This document shows, in pieces, positions 54,775 through 63,171 of a stretch of DNA of 64,000 nt. The notes below the pieces were generated by a model that saw nothing but the letters and a program-made list of their open reading frames with translations, did no database searches and was not told the origin of the DNA. Positions within the stretch are counted from its first letter, which is position 1. Each line of letters opens with the position of its first letter. The stretch comes from a virus: the IMG/VR virus record IMGVR_UViG_3300047510_002187, positions 95,073-159,072 of that record; one strand, written 5' to 3'. The translations under genes and the position numbers were made by a program.

Positions 54775-54950
54775 TTACTTGGTATAGTTGTCTACTATTA
54801 AATAGTGGACTAACTATATTCTTTGCAGTGCTATATGCATTATCTGAATATATTGGAAGAAATCCAAATATAAAAGAAAATACACTTTACCAATTTATAC
54901 ACCATTTTTTGGTGGCGGCAACAAAAAATAATAATGAAAAGGAGAAGTAA
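54771..54950 (+). CDS. 59-residue membrane protein coupled to 54589
   Basis: GTG 54771 overlaps the preceding stop and opens a 59-residue frame. Residues about 7-28 (CLLLNSGLTIFFAVLYALSEYI) form one hydrophobic helix. An amphipathic part with QFIHHFLVAATK and a Lys/Glu/Asn-rich tail follow. The stop lies inside the terminator. A small inner-membrane protein, possibly a lysis or membrane-modifying factor, is inferred from topology alone. Confidence 0.6.
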   Translation: MITWYSCLLLNSGLTIFFAVLYALSEYIGRNPNIKENTLYQFIHHFLVAATKNNNEKEK

Positions 54951-54967
54951 CATACTTCTCCTTTTTT
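54937..54967 (+). terminator. Terminator after small membrane gene
   Basis: GGAGAAGTA (54941-54949), loop ACA, TACTTCTCC (54953-54961), then six Ts. Preceding A bases pair with the T-run, so it could work in both directions. Confidence 0.92.
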
Positions 54968-54974
54968 ATAAATA
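54967..54974 (+). promoter_or_regulatory. Late promoter octamer TATAAATA before Ig-like gene
   Basis: An exact TATAAATA at the end of the terminator T-run, 33 bases before the Ig-like structural gene. Terminator and late promoter are fused back to back. Confidence 0.65.
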
Positions 54975-55007
54975 CTTCTACGAAACAATTAGTTAAAGGT
55001 AACAAGA

Positions 55008-55871
55008 ATGGCACTTTGGGGAATCGCAGATAGTCTTTATTCTACAGGAACTGTAGAAGTAAATTATGAAACTAAAGAAATAATTGGATCTGCAACTTCA
55101 TTCACTGCATCGGGTATTTCTACTGGCGATGTAATAACAATAGGAGTTGGTGGAACTTTTGGGTCTGCTGTAATTTCTGGAATTACTTCAGACCGTTTAA
55201 TTGCTATTGCTACCACACAATACTTAACTGGTGCAGTAATTTCTGGTGTCGCATATACAATATCAGAAAAACCAATTTACACATTAGAAGATTCAAATTA
55301 TTCTTCTAATGTTGTTGGAATAACAACCACAATTCCTAAGCATGATGTTTATGGTGTGGATAAGTATGAAATTGGTCTTTTGTCCCCAGGAGCATCCGGA
55401 ATTGCCACACAGTATGGTGGTATTCATGCTGGTTGGGTTGGAATCCACACTTATATTGATATGCACGGCAATTTGAGAGTTAAATCAGAAACTCTTGTTG
55501 CAATGTCAGAAATTTCTAGCGGAACCGTTGCTTCTTACATTTCTTCTGGCGATGCTTCTGATGATGTAGTTTTTGCTGATGCAGTCATCACCATTACGAC
55601 AGACCCTGAAGATGTGGTTGGAATTGCAACAGATGAAGATGCAGTATTTGCTGTTGATGTAACTGTAGTTCCTTCCTATGCACCAGTTTCTTATCAGTGG
55701 TATGAGGATGCCAATGCACTTTCTGATGCTGGAGATTATTCTGGAACTCAAACTGCAATTCTTACAGTTGCAAACGATAGTGATAAAAACGATGGAAGAG
55801 AATATACTGTTGAAATTGTTTCTGGAGATGTTTCAGTTGTTTCTGCCGCAGCAACAATTACCTACGCATGA
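55008..55871 (+). CDS. Virion surface protein with C-terminal Ig-like domain
   Basis: 287 residues. Residues 10-95 are a beta module (YSTGTVEVNYETKEIIGSATSF, then SGISTGDVITIG) known to me from cyanophage structural proteins. Residues 95-165 are glycine-rich with HAGWVGIHTYIDMHGNLRVKSETLVAMS. Residues about 195-287 form an Ig-like domain with a core VSYQWYEDANALSDAGDYSGTQTAILTV and closing strands. Ig-like domains in phages decorate heads or tails (T4 Hoc is one) and bind surfaces weakly. A late octamer precedes it. Head decoration is the best guess. Confidence 0.8.
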   Translation: MALWGIADSLYSTGTVEVNYETKEIIGSATSFTASGISTGDVITIGVGGTFGSAVISGITSDRLIAIATTQYLTGAVISGVAYTISEKPIYTLEDSNYSSNVVGITTTIPKHDVYGVDKYEIGLLSPGASGIATQYGGIHAGWVGIHTYIDMHGNLRVKSETLVAMSEISSGTVASYISSGDASDDVVFADAVITITTDPEDVVGIATDEDAVFAVDVTVVPSYAPVSYQWYEDANALSDAGDYSGTQTAILTVANDSDKNDGREYTVEIVSGDVSVVSAAATITYA

Positions 55872-55881
55872 TAATTAATAT

Positions 55882-56268
55882 ATGATTTTTAATGAATTGA
55901 ATGAGGATAATTTTTTATTATTTGCAATAAAAAATTACGAGAATCCTCAAGCAGTAACCAAAGATGATTTTCAAAAAGATTTAAATCATTTTAAATATAT
56001 TAAGAGGTTACTGAAAAAATATAAAAAAACGGGAATCTTAAAAACCCACTTACTGATAAATCATTTTATTGTTCTTTATAATATATTTGGTGAGGCCACA
56101 ACTCCTATGTTATTTTTCAAAATTGAAAAAGAGATGTGGTCTCAGGTAAAAACTATTATATTATTTCTGAATCGCCTTCCAGAGTTCCCTAAGACTTATA
56201 TTCACGATATACTTGTTGATATAACTTGTTTGGAACAACTTCAAAAAATCTATGACAAAAATGGATAA
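55882..56268 (+). CDS. Helical hypothetical protein
   Basis: 128 residues. FLLFAIKNYENPQAVTKDDFQKDLNHFKYIKRLLKKY, then LKTHLLINHFIVLYNIFGEATTPMLFFKIEKEMWSQVKTIILFLNRLP. All-alpha; the hydrophobic parts look like buried helices, not membrane spans. I recall homologues next to replication genes in cyanophages without a function. The last 17 bases overlap the next gene. Confidence 0.75.
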   Translation: MIFNELNEDNFLLFAIKNYENPQAVTKDDFQKDLNHFKYIKRLLKKYKKTGILKTHLLINHFIVLYNIFGEATTPMLFFKIEKEMWSQVKTIILFLNRLPEFPKTYIHDILVDITCLEQLQKIYDKNG

Positions 56269-56500
56269 AACTGATATAATAGTAAGACATTTTAGGAATC
56301 TTAGAGAAGAAGGTGGACCATCTATGAATACCGGAACACCTAATGGATCTGCAGGATTTAGTGCTTATGCAGATTCTCGTGGACCTAATGCAGGTACATC
56401 TAATCCTCTTCCATTTTTCAAAAAAAAGAATGGTAAATTAGATGGAAGAAGTGTAAACAAAAGATACAAAGATTGGGTGAAATCTTTGGGTATGATGTGA
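56252..56500 (+). CDS. Small protein mimicking the major capsid N-terminal region
   Basis: 82 residues; ATG 56261 is a possible later start. Residues about 18-50 (LRE, then GGPSMNTGTPNGSAGFSAYA and DSRGPNAG) closely match gp23 just after its predicted protease site (LTE, then TPSMSTASGTSAGFSGYA and ASEGPVAG): PSM-x-T, SAGFS-x-YA-x-S-x-GP-x-AG are shared. Both have L-x-E, the gp21 cleavage pattern, directly before. The tail is basic (PFFKKKNGKLDGRSVNKRYKDW). A function in head assembly as a protease substrate or capsid-interior peptide is inferred. Confidence 0.75.
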   Translation: MTKMDKTDIIVRHFRNLREEGGPSMNTGTPNGSAGFSAYADSRGPNAGTSNPLPFFKKKNGKLDGRSVNKRYKDWVKSLGMM

Positions 56501-56503
56501 GTT

Positions 56504-56511
56504 ATAAATAA
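56504..56511 (+). promoter_or_regulatory. Late promoter octamer TATAAATA before 56581
   Basis: An exact TATAAATA, with further AAATAAATA repeats behind it, 69 bases before the coiled-coil membrane protein. Confidence 0.45.
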
Positions 56512-56580
56512 ATAAATATATTAGACTGTTTAAATGCTTAGGTGAGTTATAGGATAAAAACTTACCTAAGGGCATGGGAT

Positions 56581-56970
56581 ATGTCAGAAGAATCTGTAAA
56601 GGTCGCTATTTTGGAGCAAAGACTTGTTGACTTGAAAGATGTTGTTGTCAAAATAGATAATGCAATAGAAAAGTTAAGCGAGGTAAATATTAGCGTAGGA
56701 AAAATACTCGCGGTACATGAGCAAAAAATCCAAAAGCAAGAAAATGCGGACGAAGTATTATTTGCAAAGATTGACAAACTCCGTGATAAAATGGACAGCG
56801 ATCATAACGCAGTTTTGCTTAGAATTCAAGAAATAGAAAAGAAGATGTGGATTGGTATGGGAATTATTATTGCTTTAACCGTAATAATCAACAATCCAAA
56901 TAATATATTTGGCGACATCTTGACACCCGACCCGACTCCTGTTATAATCCAGGAGAATCCGAAACCCTGA
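56581..56970 (+). CDS. Coiled-coil protein with C-terminal membrane helix (XhlA-like layout)
   Basis: 129 residues from ATG 56581; the GTG at 56542 would add 13 residues without support. Residues 1-85 are a continuous heptad-rich helix (ILEQRLVDLKDVVVKIDNAIEKL and onward). Residues about 90-108 (MWIGMGIIIALTVIINN) form one membrane span, and a Pro-rich tail follows. The layout resembles XhlA-type phage proteins that work with holins, so a lysis role is possible but not shown. The primase promoter lies inside its last codons. Confidence 0.7.
   Translation: MSEESVKVAILEQRLVDLKDVVVKIDNAIEKLSEVNISVGKILAVHEQKIQKQENADEVLFAKIDKLRDKMDSDHNAVLLRIQEIEKKMWIGMGIIIALTVIINNPNNIFGDILTPDPTPVIIQENPKP
56920..56948 (+). 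promoter_or_regulatory. Perfect-consensus sigma70 promoter for the primase group
   Basis: TTGACA (56920-56925), 17 bases, TATAAT (56943-56948): 12 of 12 consensus positions with ideal spacing, inside the end of the preceding gene and about 18 bases before the primase ATG when the start point is allowed for. Confidence 0.92.
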
Positions 56971-56972
56971 TC

Positions 56973-57971
56973 ATGAATTTGATTGATGATAAGTTTATCA
57001 ATCTATTGTCAACACGTCTAGAAAAATTTAAAAAAGTTAAACCCGGACTTTATAATTGTAGATGTCCCATTTGTGGGGACTCTAAGAAGAATAAATCTAA
57101 GGCAAGGGGATACTTTTATTCCATAAAAAGTAACACGAACTATAAGTGTCACAATTGTGGCGCAAACTTGTCTTTTAATAATTTTCTCAAAAAGATAGAT
57201 CCAATTCTACATAAGCAGTTTTGTTTGGAGAAATTTAAGTCTGGTTTTACTGGGAAAAATTTTGTTGTAGAAGAACCCAAGTTTAACTTTGATAAACCAA
57301 AATTTAGTAAAAAATTAGATTTACCAAAAGCATCAGAAAATCTAATTGCCAAAGAGTATTTGGAAGGTAGAAAATTAAACTCAGATAAATTCTATTATAC
57401 TGAAAAATTTAAACTATGGGTTAACTCAATTAAACAAACTTTTGAGAATGTTAAATATGATGAACCTAGGATAATAATACCACTTTTCTACAATAAAGAA
57501 CTTATCGGGTTTCAGGGAAGATCATTAAAAACAAATCCATTAGTTAAATACATCACCATCATGTTAGATGAAGATGCGCCGAAGATCTATGGTCTTGATA
57601 ATATACAAAAAGACAAGACAGTTTACATTACCGAGGGACCATTTGATTCGGAGTTTATTTCTAACTGCATTGCTCTTTGTGGAGCAGATGGTAATGTGGA
57701 AGAACTTAATATTGGAGATAGGGTTTGGATTTATGATAATGAACCCAGAAATCTAGAGATTATTTCTAGAATTGAAAAGTGTATTGATCGTGGGGAAAAG
57801 GTTGTGATTTGGCCTTCTTCAATTGACAAGAAGGATATTAATCAAATGTACATTGCTGGACTTAATGTTCAGGATGTGGTAGAATCCAATACCTATTTCG
57901 GGTTGGAAGCAAAACTCAAATTTACTAATTGGAAAAAATATGAGCAACGGAACGAAAGTAAAAAAGCGTGA
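56973..57971 (+). CDS. 61: DNA primase gp61
   Basis: 332 residues (T4 gp61 is 342). Zinc-binding domain with C31-x-x-C34 and C59-x-x-C62 (CPICGD and CHNCGA). TOPRIM domain with VYITEGPFDSEFI and RVWIYDNEPRN. It makes RNA primers on the lagging strand with helicase gp41. The last 32 bases overlap nrdA in another frame. Confidence 0.93.
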   Translation: MNLIDDKFINLLSTRLEKFKKVKPGLYNCRCPICGDSKKNKSKARGYFYSIKSNTNYKCHNCGANLSFNNFLKKIDPILHKQFCLEKFKSGFTGKNFVVEEPKFNFDKPKFSKKLDLPKASENLIAKEYLEGRKLNSDKFYYTEKFKLWVNSIKQTFENVKYDEPRIIIPLFYNKELIGFQGRSLKTNPLVKYITIMLDEDAPKIYGLDNIQKDKTVYITEGPFDSEFISNCIALCGADGNVEELNIGDRVWIYDNEPRNLEIISRIEKCIDRGEKVVIWPSSIDKKDINQMYIAGLNVQDVVESNTYFGLEAKLKFTNWKKYEQRNESKKA

Positions 57972-60294
57972 TGGACGTATAGAGTCGTTAGACCTAGACA
58001 AGATGCACTTGATGGTTGGAGAGGCGTGTAAGGGTCTTGCAGGGGTCTCTGCGAGTCAAGTTGAGATGACATCAGGTATTCAATTTTATGATGGAATTAC
58101 AACTAAAGAAATTCAAGAAATTTTAATTCGCAGTGCAAGTGATCTTATTGATTTAGATCACCCTAATTATCAATTTGTTGCTGCAAGACTACTACTGTTT
58201 GCTATTCGTAAACAACTATATGGGAGAATGAAGGAACTTCCTACGCTGGAACAGCATATTATTGATTGCGTTTCCGCTGAAGTTTATGATAGTGATATTT
58301 ACACTCAATATTCTATAGAAGAAATTGAAAAGGCAGATTCTTTTATAGATCATGATAGAGATTTTCTTTTTACTTATGCTGGTCTTAGGCAAGTAGTAGA
58401 TAAGTATCTTGTTCAGGACAGAACAACTGGTTATGTTTTTGAATCCCCTCAGTTCATGTATATGATGATTGCCTTGACAAAGTTCTCAAGGTATCCAAAA
58501 GAAACACGAATGTCATATGTAAAGAGATATTACGATGCACTCTCAAAACACAAAATCAACATTCCTACACCAATCATGGGGGGAGTTAGAACCCCACTTC
58601 GTCAATTTGCAAGTTGCGTTCTTGTTGATATTGATGACACCCTCCCTAGTATTGAGTCTGGTGATTCTGCAATCTTTAGGTATGTTGCTCAAAGAGCAGG
58701 AATTGGTATCGGAGCAGGTCGAGTCCGTGGCATTAACAGTAAAATCAGAGGTGGAGAAGTTATTCACACAGGCGTTATCCCTTTCCTCAAAAAGTTTGAA
58801 GCAACTGTCCGATCTTGCACTCAAAACGGCATCAGAGGTGGATCAGCGACTGTCCACTTTCCAATCTGGCACCAAGAAATAGAAGACATTCTAGTTCTCA
58901 AAAATAACAAAGGTACTGAAGATAATCGTGTTCGTAAACTTGATTATTCAATTCAATTAAGTAAGATATTTTATGAAAGGTTTATTCAAGACAGTGAAAT
59001 TACGCTTTTCTCCCCGCACGATGTACCTGGATTATATGATTCTTTCGGAACAGACAGGTTTGATGATCTCTACGTTTCATATGAAAAAGATCCAACCGTT
59101 AAGAAAAAAACTGTTAAAGCGCAGGAACTTATTCTTAGTCTCCTCAAAGAACGTGCTGAGACGGGTCGTATCTACATTATGAATATTGACCATTGTAATT
59201 CTCATAGTTCCTTTAAGGATCAGATTACAATGTCAAATCTTTGCCAGGAAATCACACTTCCCACTACACCACTTCAGCACATTGATGATGACAATGAGGC
59301 AGAAATTGCAACCTGCATTCTATCTGCAATCAACGTTGGTAAAGTTAAATCTGATGAAGAACTAGAAGAACTTTGTGATCTTGCGGTTCGTTCTCTAGAT
59401 GAACTGATTGATTATCAAAATTATCCAGTCAAGGCAGCGGAGAATTTCACCAAACGTCGTCGTGCTCTTGGAATTGGTTATATTGGTCTTGCACATTACC
59501 TTGCAAAACTTGGATATAATTACGATTCTCAAGAGGCATGGGATGCGGTTCATGGTCTTTCTGAAAGTTTTCAGTATTACCTATTAAAGGCATCTAATCA
59601 ACTTGCAAAAGAAAAGGGTCATTGTGAATACTTTGGTCGTACTAAGTATGCTGAAGGAATTCTTCCAATTGACACTTATAAAAAAGAAGTAGACGAAATT
59701 TCATCAATACCACTACAACATGATTGGGAATCTCTTAGGGCATCTATCCTACAATACGGTCTTAGGCACTCAACATTGTCCGCACAAATGCCTTCGGAGA
59801 GCAGTTCCGTTGTGTCAAATGCAACAAATGGAATTGAACCACCTAGAGACTTCTTGTCCATTAAAAAATCAAAGAAAGGACCTCTTAAGCAGATTGTTCC
59901 TCAGTATCAGTCTCTAAAGAATCATTATACTCTTCTTTGGGAAATGAAGAGTAATCGTGGTTATATTAATGTTGTTGCGGTAATGCAGAAGTTCTTTGAC
60001 CAAGCAATTTCTGGTAATACCAGTTATAATCCAGAGAACTATCCAAACAATGAGGTTCCTGTGAGTGTATTGGCACAAGACCTTCTTACACTCTATAAGT
60101 ATGGTTGGAAAACTGCATATTATCAAAACACATATGACATTAAATCCGATGAAGTAGTTGATCTTCATGCTGGAAAAATCCATTTGGAAAATTTTAATGG
60201 TGAAGTGGTTCATGACGCTAAAGCAAAACTTGAATCTCTCTTAGATGATATTTCAAATTCTGATGAAGAAAGTTGTGAAAGTTGCACTATTTGA
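57940..60294 (+). CDS. nrdA: Ribonucleotide reductase alpha subunit NrdA
   Basis: 784 residues, class Ia. An ATP-cone is at the N-terminus (VKKRDGRIESLDLDKM). Catalytic residues are visible: the Cys pair in FASCVLVDID and ATCILSAINVG, the radical Cys with Asn and Glu in SNLCQEITL, and the redox pair CESC at the C-terminus. It reduces ribonucleotides to supply dNTPs. Transcribed from the strong promoter at 56920. The stop is 3 bases before nrdB. Confidence 0.96.
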   Translation: MSNGTKVKKRDGRIESLDLDKMHLMVGEACKGLAGVSASQVEMTSGIQFYDGITTKEIQEILIRSASDLIDLDHPNYQFVAARLLLFAIRKQLYGRMKELPTLEQHIIDCVSAEVYDSDIYTQYSIEEIEKADSFIDHDRDFLFTYAGLRQVVDKYLVQDRTTGYVFESPQFMYMMIALTKFSRYPKETRMSYVKRYYDALSKHKINIPTPIMGGVRTPLRQFASCVLVDIDDTLPSIESGDSAIFRYVAQRAGIGIGAGRVRGINSKIRGGEVIHTGVIPFLKKFEATVRSCTQNGIRGGSATVHFPIWHQEIEDILVLKNNKGTEDNRVRKLDYSIQLSKIFYERFIQDSEITLFSPHDVPGLYDSFGTDRFDDLYVSYEKDPTVKKKTVKAQELILSLLKERAETGRIYIMNIDHCNSHSSFKDQITMSNLCQEITLPTTPLQHIDDDNEAEIATCILSAINVGKVKSDEELEELCDLAVRSLDELIDYQNYPVKAAENFTKRRRALGIGYIGLAHYLAKLGYNYDSQEAWDAVHGLSESFQYYLLKASNQLAKEKGHCEYFGRTKYAEGILPIDTYKKEVDEISSIPLQHDWESLRASILQYGLRHSTLSAQMPSESSSVVSNATNGIEPPRDFLSIKKSKKGPLKQIVPQYQSLKNHYTLLWEMKSNRGYINVVAVMQKFFDQAISGNTSYNPENYPNNEVPVSVLAQDLLTLYKYGWKTAYYQNTYDIKSDEVVDLHAGKIHLENFNGEVVHDAKAKLESLLDDISNSDEESCESCTI

Positions 60295-60297
60295 ATT

Positions 60298-61509
60298 ATG
60301 TTAAATAAAACTACGCAGAAAGAAACAAGCATGGAATTTAAGGTATCTTCCACAGATCATTCCACAGAAGTTAAAGGAATGACGGTTTTTAATACTGAGG
60401 AAGTGGACACTAAAAAGCAACCAATGTTTTTTGGGAAACCATTGGGGGTTCAGAGATATGATTCCTATAAGTATCCAATTTTTGAGAAACTTACTACTCA
60501 ACAACTTGGATACTTTTGGAGACCAGAAGAGGTTTCTTTACAGAAGGATCGTGGAGATTATCAAATACTTCGCCCAGAACAGAAGCATATTTACACTTCT
60601 AATTTGAAGTATCAAATTATGCTGGATTCAATTCAGGGTAGAGGACCGGGAATGGCATTCATTCCTTACTGTTCTCTACCCGAACTTGAGGCATGTATGG
60701 AAGTATGGGGATTTATGGAGATGATTCATAGTCGTTCATACACTTATATTATCAAGAATGTTTATTCAAATCCCTCTGATGTGTTTGATACTATTATTAA
60801 GGACGAGCATATTATGGTTCGTTCCAAGAGTGTAACTGAAGCGTATAATGATTTTATTAATTCTGCCCAACAGTATGGTACTTCCGAAACATGGAAGCAT
60901 AATCTTGAGGGAGTCAATTACGCAAAGGAAAATCTCAACGATGTCAAACGAAAACTCTACAGAGCAATTGCAAACGTTAATATTCTTGAAGGTATTCGCT
61001 TCTACGTTAGTTTTGCTTGCAGTTTCGCCTTTGGTGAACTTAAACTTATGGAAGGATCCGCCAAGATCATTTCCCTTATCGCCAGAGACGAAAACCAACA
61101 CCTAGCAATTACTCAGAATATTCTTAACAAATGGCGAGAAGGCGATGATCCAGAAATGCAACAAATTGCTAAGGAGGAAGAAGAGTGGGTTTATAGAATG
61201 TTTGATCTTGCTGTAAATGAAGAAAAGAGATGGGCAGACTATCTTTTCAAGGATGGTAGTATGATTGGTCTTAATGATAAACTTCTTCAGCAATATGTTG
61301 AATGGATTGCTAATCGTCGTATGCGGGCGATTGGTCTCAGACCTCTTTATGATATTCCTGCTAATAATAACCCCTTACCTTGGACTTCTCATTGGATTAA
61401 TTCAAAAGGACTTCAAGTGGCACCCCAGGAAACGGAGCAGGAGACGTATTTGATTGGTGGAATTAAACAAGATATGAAAAATGATACATTTGCTGGATTT
61501 AAACTTTGA
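60298..61509 (+). CDS. nrdB: Ribonucleotide reductase beta subunit NrdB
   Basis: 403 residues. Di-iron ligands fit D84 (VSLQKD), E141 and H144 (EMIHSRSY), then SFAFGE and ARDENQH. The radical Tyr is Y148. The C-terminal peptide ending in NDTFAGFKL should dock into NrdA. ATG 60298 is used; ATG 60331 (MEFKVSS) is a weaker option. A terminator follows 7 bases after the stop. Confidence 0.96.
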   Translation: MLNKTTQKETSMEFKVSSTDHSTEVKGMTVFNTEEVDTKKQPMFFGKPLGVQRYDSYKYPIFEKLTTQQLGYFWRPEEVSLQKDRGDYQILRPEQKHIYTSNLKYQIMLDSIQGRGPGMAFIPYCSLPELEACMEVWGFMEMIHSRSYTYIIKNVYSNPSDVFDTIIKDEHIMVRSKSVTEAYNDFINSAQQYGTSETWKHNLEGVNYAKENLNDVKRKLYRAIANVNILEGIRFYVSFACSFAFGELKLMEGSAKIISLIARDENQHLAITQNILNKWREGDDPEMQQIAKEEEEWVYRMFDLAVNEEKRWADYLFKDGSMIGLNDKLLQQYVEWIANRRMRAIGLRPLYDIPANNNPLPWTSHWINSKGLQVAPQETEQETYLIGGIKQDMKNDTFAGFKL

Positions 61510-61516
61510 GTTACTT

Positions 61517-61541
61517 GGGGAGTTTATAACTCCCCTTTTTT
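61517..61541 (+). terminator. Terminator after nrdB
   Basis: GGGGAGTT (61517-61524), loop TAT, AACTCCCC (61528-61535), six Ts. Perfect stem. Confidence 0.94.
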
Positions 61542-61548
61542 ATAAATA
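61541..61548 (+). promoter_or_regulatory. Late promoter octamer TATAAATA before 61575
   Basis: An exact TATAAATA beginning on the last T of the nrdB terminator and 26 bases before the next gene: the same terminator-late promoter fusion as at 54967. Confidence 0.65.
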
Positions 61549-61574
61549 ACTAAAAGTAAACTAAGAATTAAAAA

Positions 61575-63086
61575 ATGAACGCTTTTAATCTATACGAAGC
61601 ATATACTGCTGTTTATGATGAAGATCTTAGGGAAGATATTCTGACAGTAGAAGAAAATTTTGAATTTATTGATGATCTTTCTGATAATGAATTAACTCAA
61701 ATTATGGAAGAAATTCTCTCAGAAAGAGAAGTAACACTCAATGAATGCCTAGAAGTATTTGACTATGAGATTCTTTCTGAAGAAAGTGAAATGTCAAGAA
61801 TGAATCGTTTGGCAAATAAAAGGGCAAGAGAAAAGAAATCTGCAGCAGCAACTGCCACTAGAATGAAGTCTGCTGAGCGTGAAAGAGTTGGTAGAAAGCA
61901 CGCAGTAAAGAGACTTCAAGTTGCAACTACTCGCGCTGCTAAAAATATTTCCGATAGAGCAAAAGAAGCAGGAAGTAGAGCAAAGACTCTTGCTGGTGGA
62001 GCAGTCTCTGCCGCCGCTGGAGGCGCCGCTGAGGCAGGTAGAAAGGTGCAAAGGGGTGCTGAGAAGGTTAAGGGTAAACTTGCTTCCGCAAAGGAAAAAA
62101 TCAAAGGATTTATTAAGTCTGGCAGAAAAGCAGCAGCTGGTGGTCTTCGTAATCTTGCCGCTAAAGTAGAACCGAAAGAAACTCCTGCAGCAAAACCAAA
62201 AGCAAAAGAAGGAACTCCAGAAAATCCAAGAGTTGGTCAACCTGCTAAAGAAAGACCCGCACTTCCCCCAGGAAGAACTGTAACCGCAAATAGAAGATCA
62301 CTCGCTGCTAAAAAACTTGAAAATGCAGCAGCTGGAGAAGGTCCTACAGAACCCCAACAAGGTCAACCAGCAGGAACCTTTAAAGATAAAAAGTCTAGAC
62401 GAGAAGCAAGAAAAAGAGAAGCAAGACTTACTGCTAAGGAAAGTTTTGAACTCCTAGATCTCTTAATTGATGATCTAATTGCGGAAGGATATGTTAGTAC
62501 TGAAAGTGAAGCTTATGATTTAATTGAAAATCTTGATGTCAATGAGACCTATGAACTTGTAGAATCATATATTTCCGAAGATACTGTAGATCTTTATGAT
62601 ATAATCCTTGAGCATCTTATTGATGAAGGATATGCTGATACCGAGGAAGCAGCAACTGTAATTATGGCAAATATGAGTGAAGAGTGGAGAGAAGAAATTC
62701 TTGATGAATCAGTTAGAGGATCTCAAAGATCTATTGCTAATAGAATTACTGGAGATGATATTCGCTCAGTTACTGATAAAGATGGGAAAACAAAGTATAA
62801 TAAACCAAAATGGAAAGATTCAATTCAAGCACAGGTTAGACGTGGTTCGCAATTAAGAAGATCTGGTGAAAGTGAAAATAATAATGATAGAAGAGACCGT
62901 GAAAGAATTAAAGCAAATAAAAAAAGTATTAATAGATTAAATGCTGAAAAAAATATAGAACATAAGCAGGCAGATGGTGATTATGAAAATTCCATTGATC
63001 ATTCTAGGCGCGGTAAAGGTAAATCTGGTTATATGGAGGTTCCTACTGATTATCGTGCTCGCAGAAGGAGAGCATCTGGCAGATGA
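61575..63086 (+). CDS. Large protein with histone-like Ala/Lys core and LIDEGY repeats
   Basis: 503 residues. Residues 1-75 are strongly acidic. Residues about 78-200 are Ala/Lys/Arg/Gly-rich, like histone H1 tails (RAAKNISDRAKEAGSRAKTL). A Pro/Ala linker follows to about 285. Two helical repeats lie at 291-332 (LLIDDLIAEGYVSTESEAYDL) and 341-377 (IILEHLIDEGYADTEEAA). The tail is basic. Several L-S-E and I-x-E tripeptides resemble gp21 cleavage sites. A late octamer precedes it. DNA binding in the head and injection are plausible inferences; no enzyme motif is present. Confidence 0.78.
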   Translation: MNAFNLYEAYTAVYDEDLREDILTVEENFEFIDDLSDNELTQIMEEILSEREVTLNECLEVFDYEILSEESEMSRMNRLANKRAREKKSAAATATRMKSAERERVGRKHAVKRLQVATTRAAKNISDRAKEAGSRAKTLAGGAVSAAAGGAAEAGRKVQRGAEKVKGKLASAKEKIKGFIKSGRKAAAGGLRNLAAKVEPKETPAAKPKAKEGTPENPRVGQPAKERPALPPGRTVTANRRSLAAKKLENAAAGEGPTEPQQGQPAGTFKDKKSRREARKREARLTAKESFELLDLLIDDLIAEGYVSTESEAYDLIENLDVNETYELVESYISEDTVDLYDIILEHLIDEGYADTEEAATVIMANMSEEWREEILDESVRGSQRSIANRITGDDIRSVTDKDGKTKYNKPKWKDSIQAQVRRGSQLRRSGESENNNDRRDRERIKANKKSINRLNAEKNIEHKQADGDYENSIDHSRRGKGKSGYMEVPTDYRARRRRASGR

Positions 63087-63113
63087 TTATTTTTCAATCA
63101 TAACATCTCTAAG

Positions 63114-63136
63114 GGGTCTTGACAAGACCCTTTTTT
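63114..63136 (+). terminator. Terminator after 61575 gene
   Basis: GGGTCTT (63114-63120), loop GAC, AAGACCC (63124-63130), six Ts. It lies between convergent genes and stops + strand transcription before the minus-strand nuclease. Confidence 0.93.
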
Positions 63137-63171
63137 ATTGCTAGGATCGGTTTGTCGGTTTTGAAGATGGT

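Noticed and set aside
61794-62240. Minus-strand Cys/Ser/Phe-rich frame of 148 codons
   Set aside because: Shadow of the Ala/Lys-rich core of the 61575 gene; composition explained by the opposite strand.
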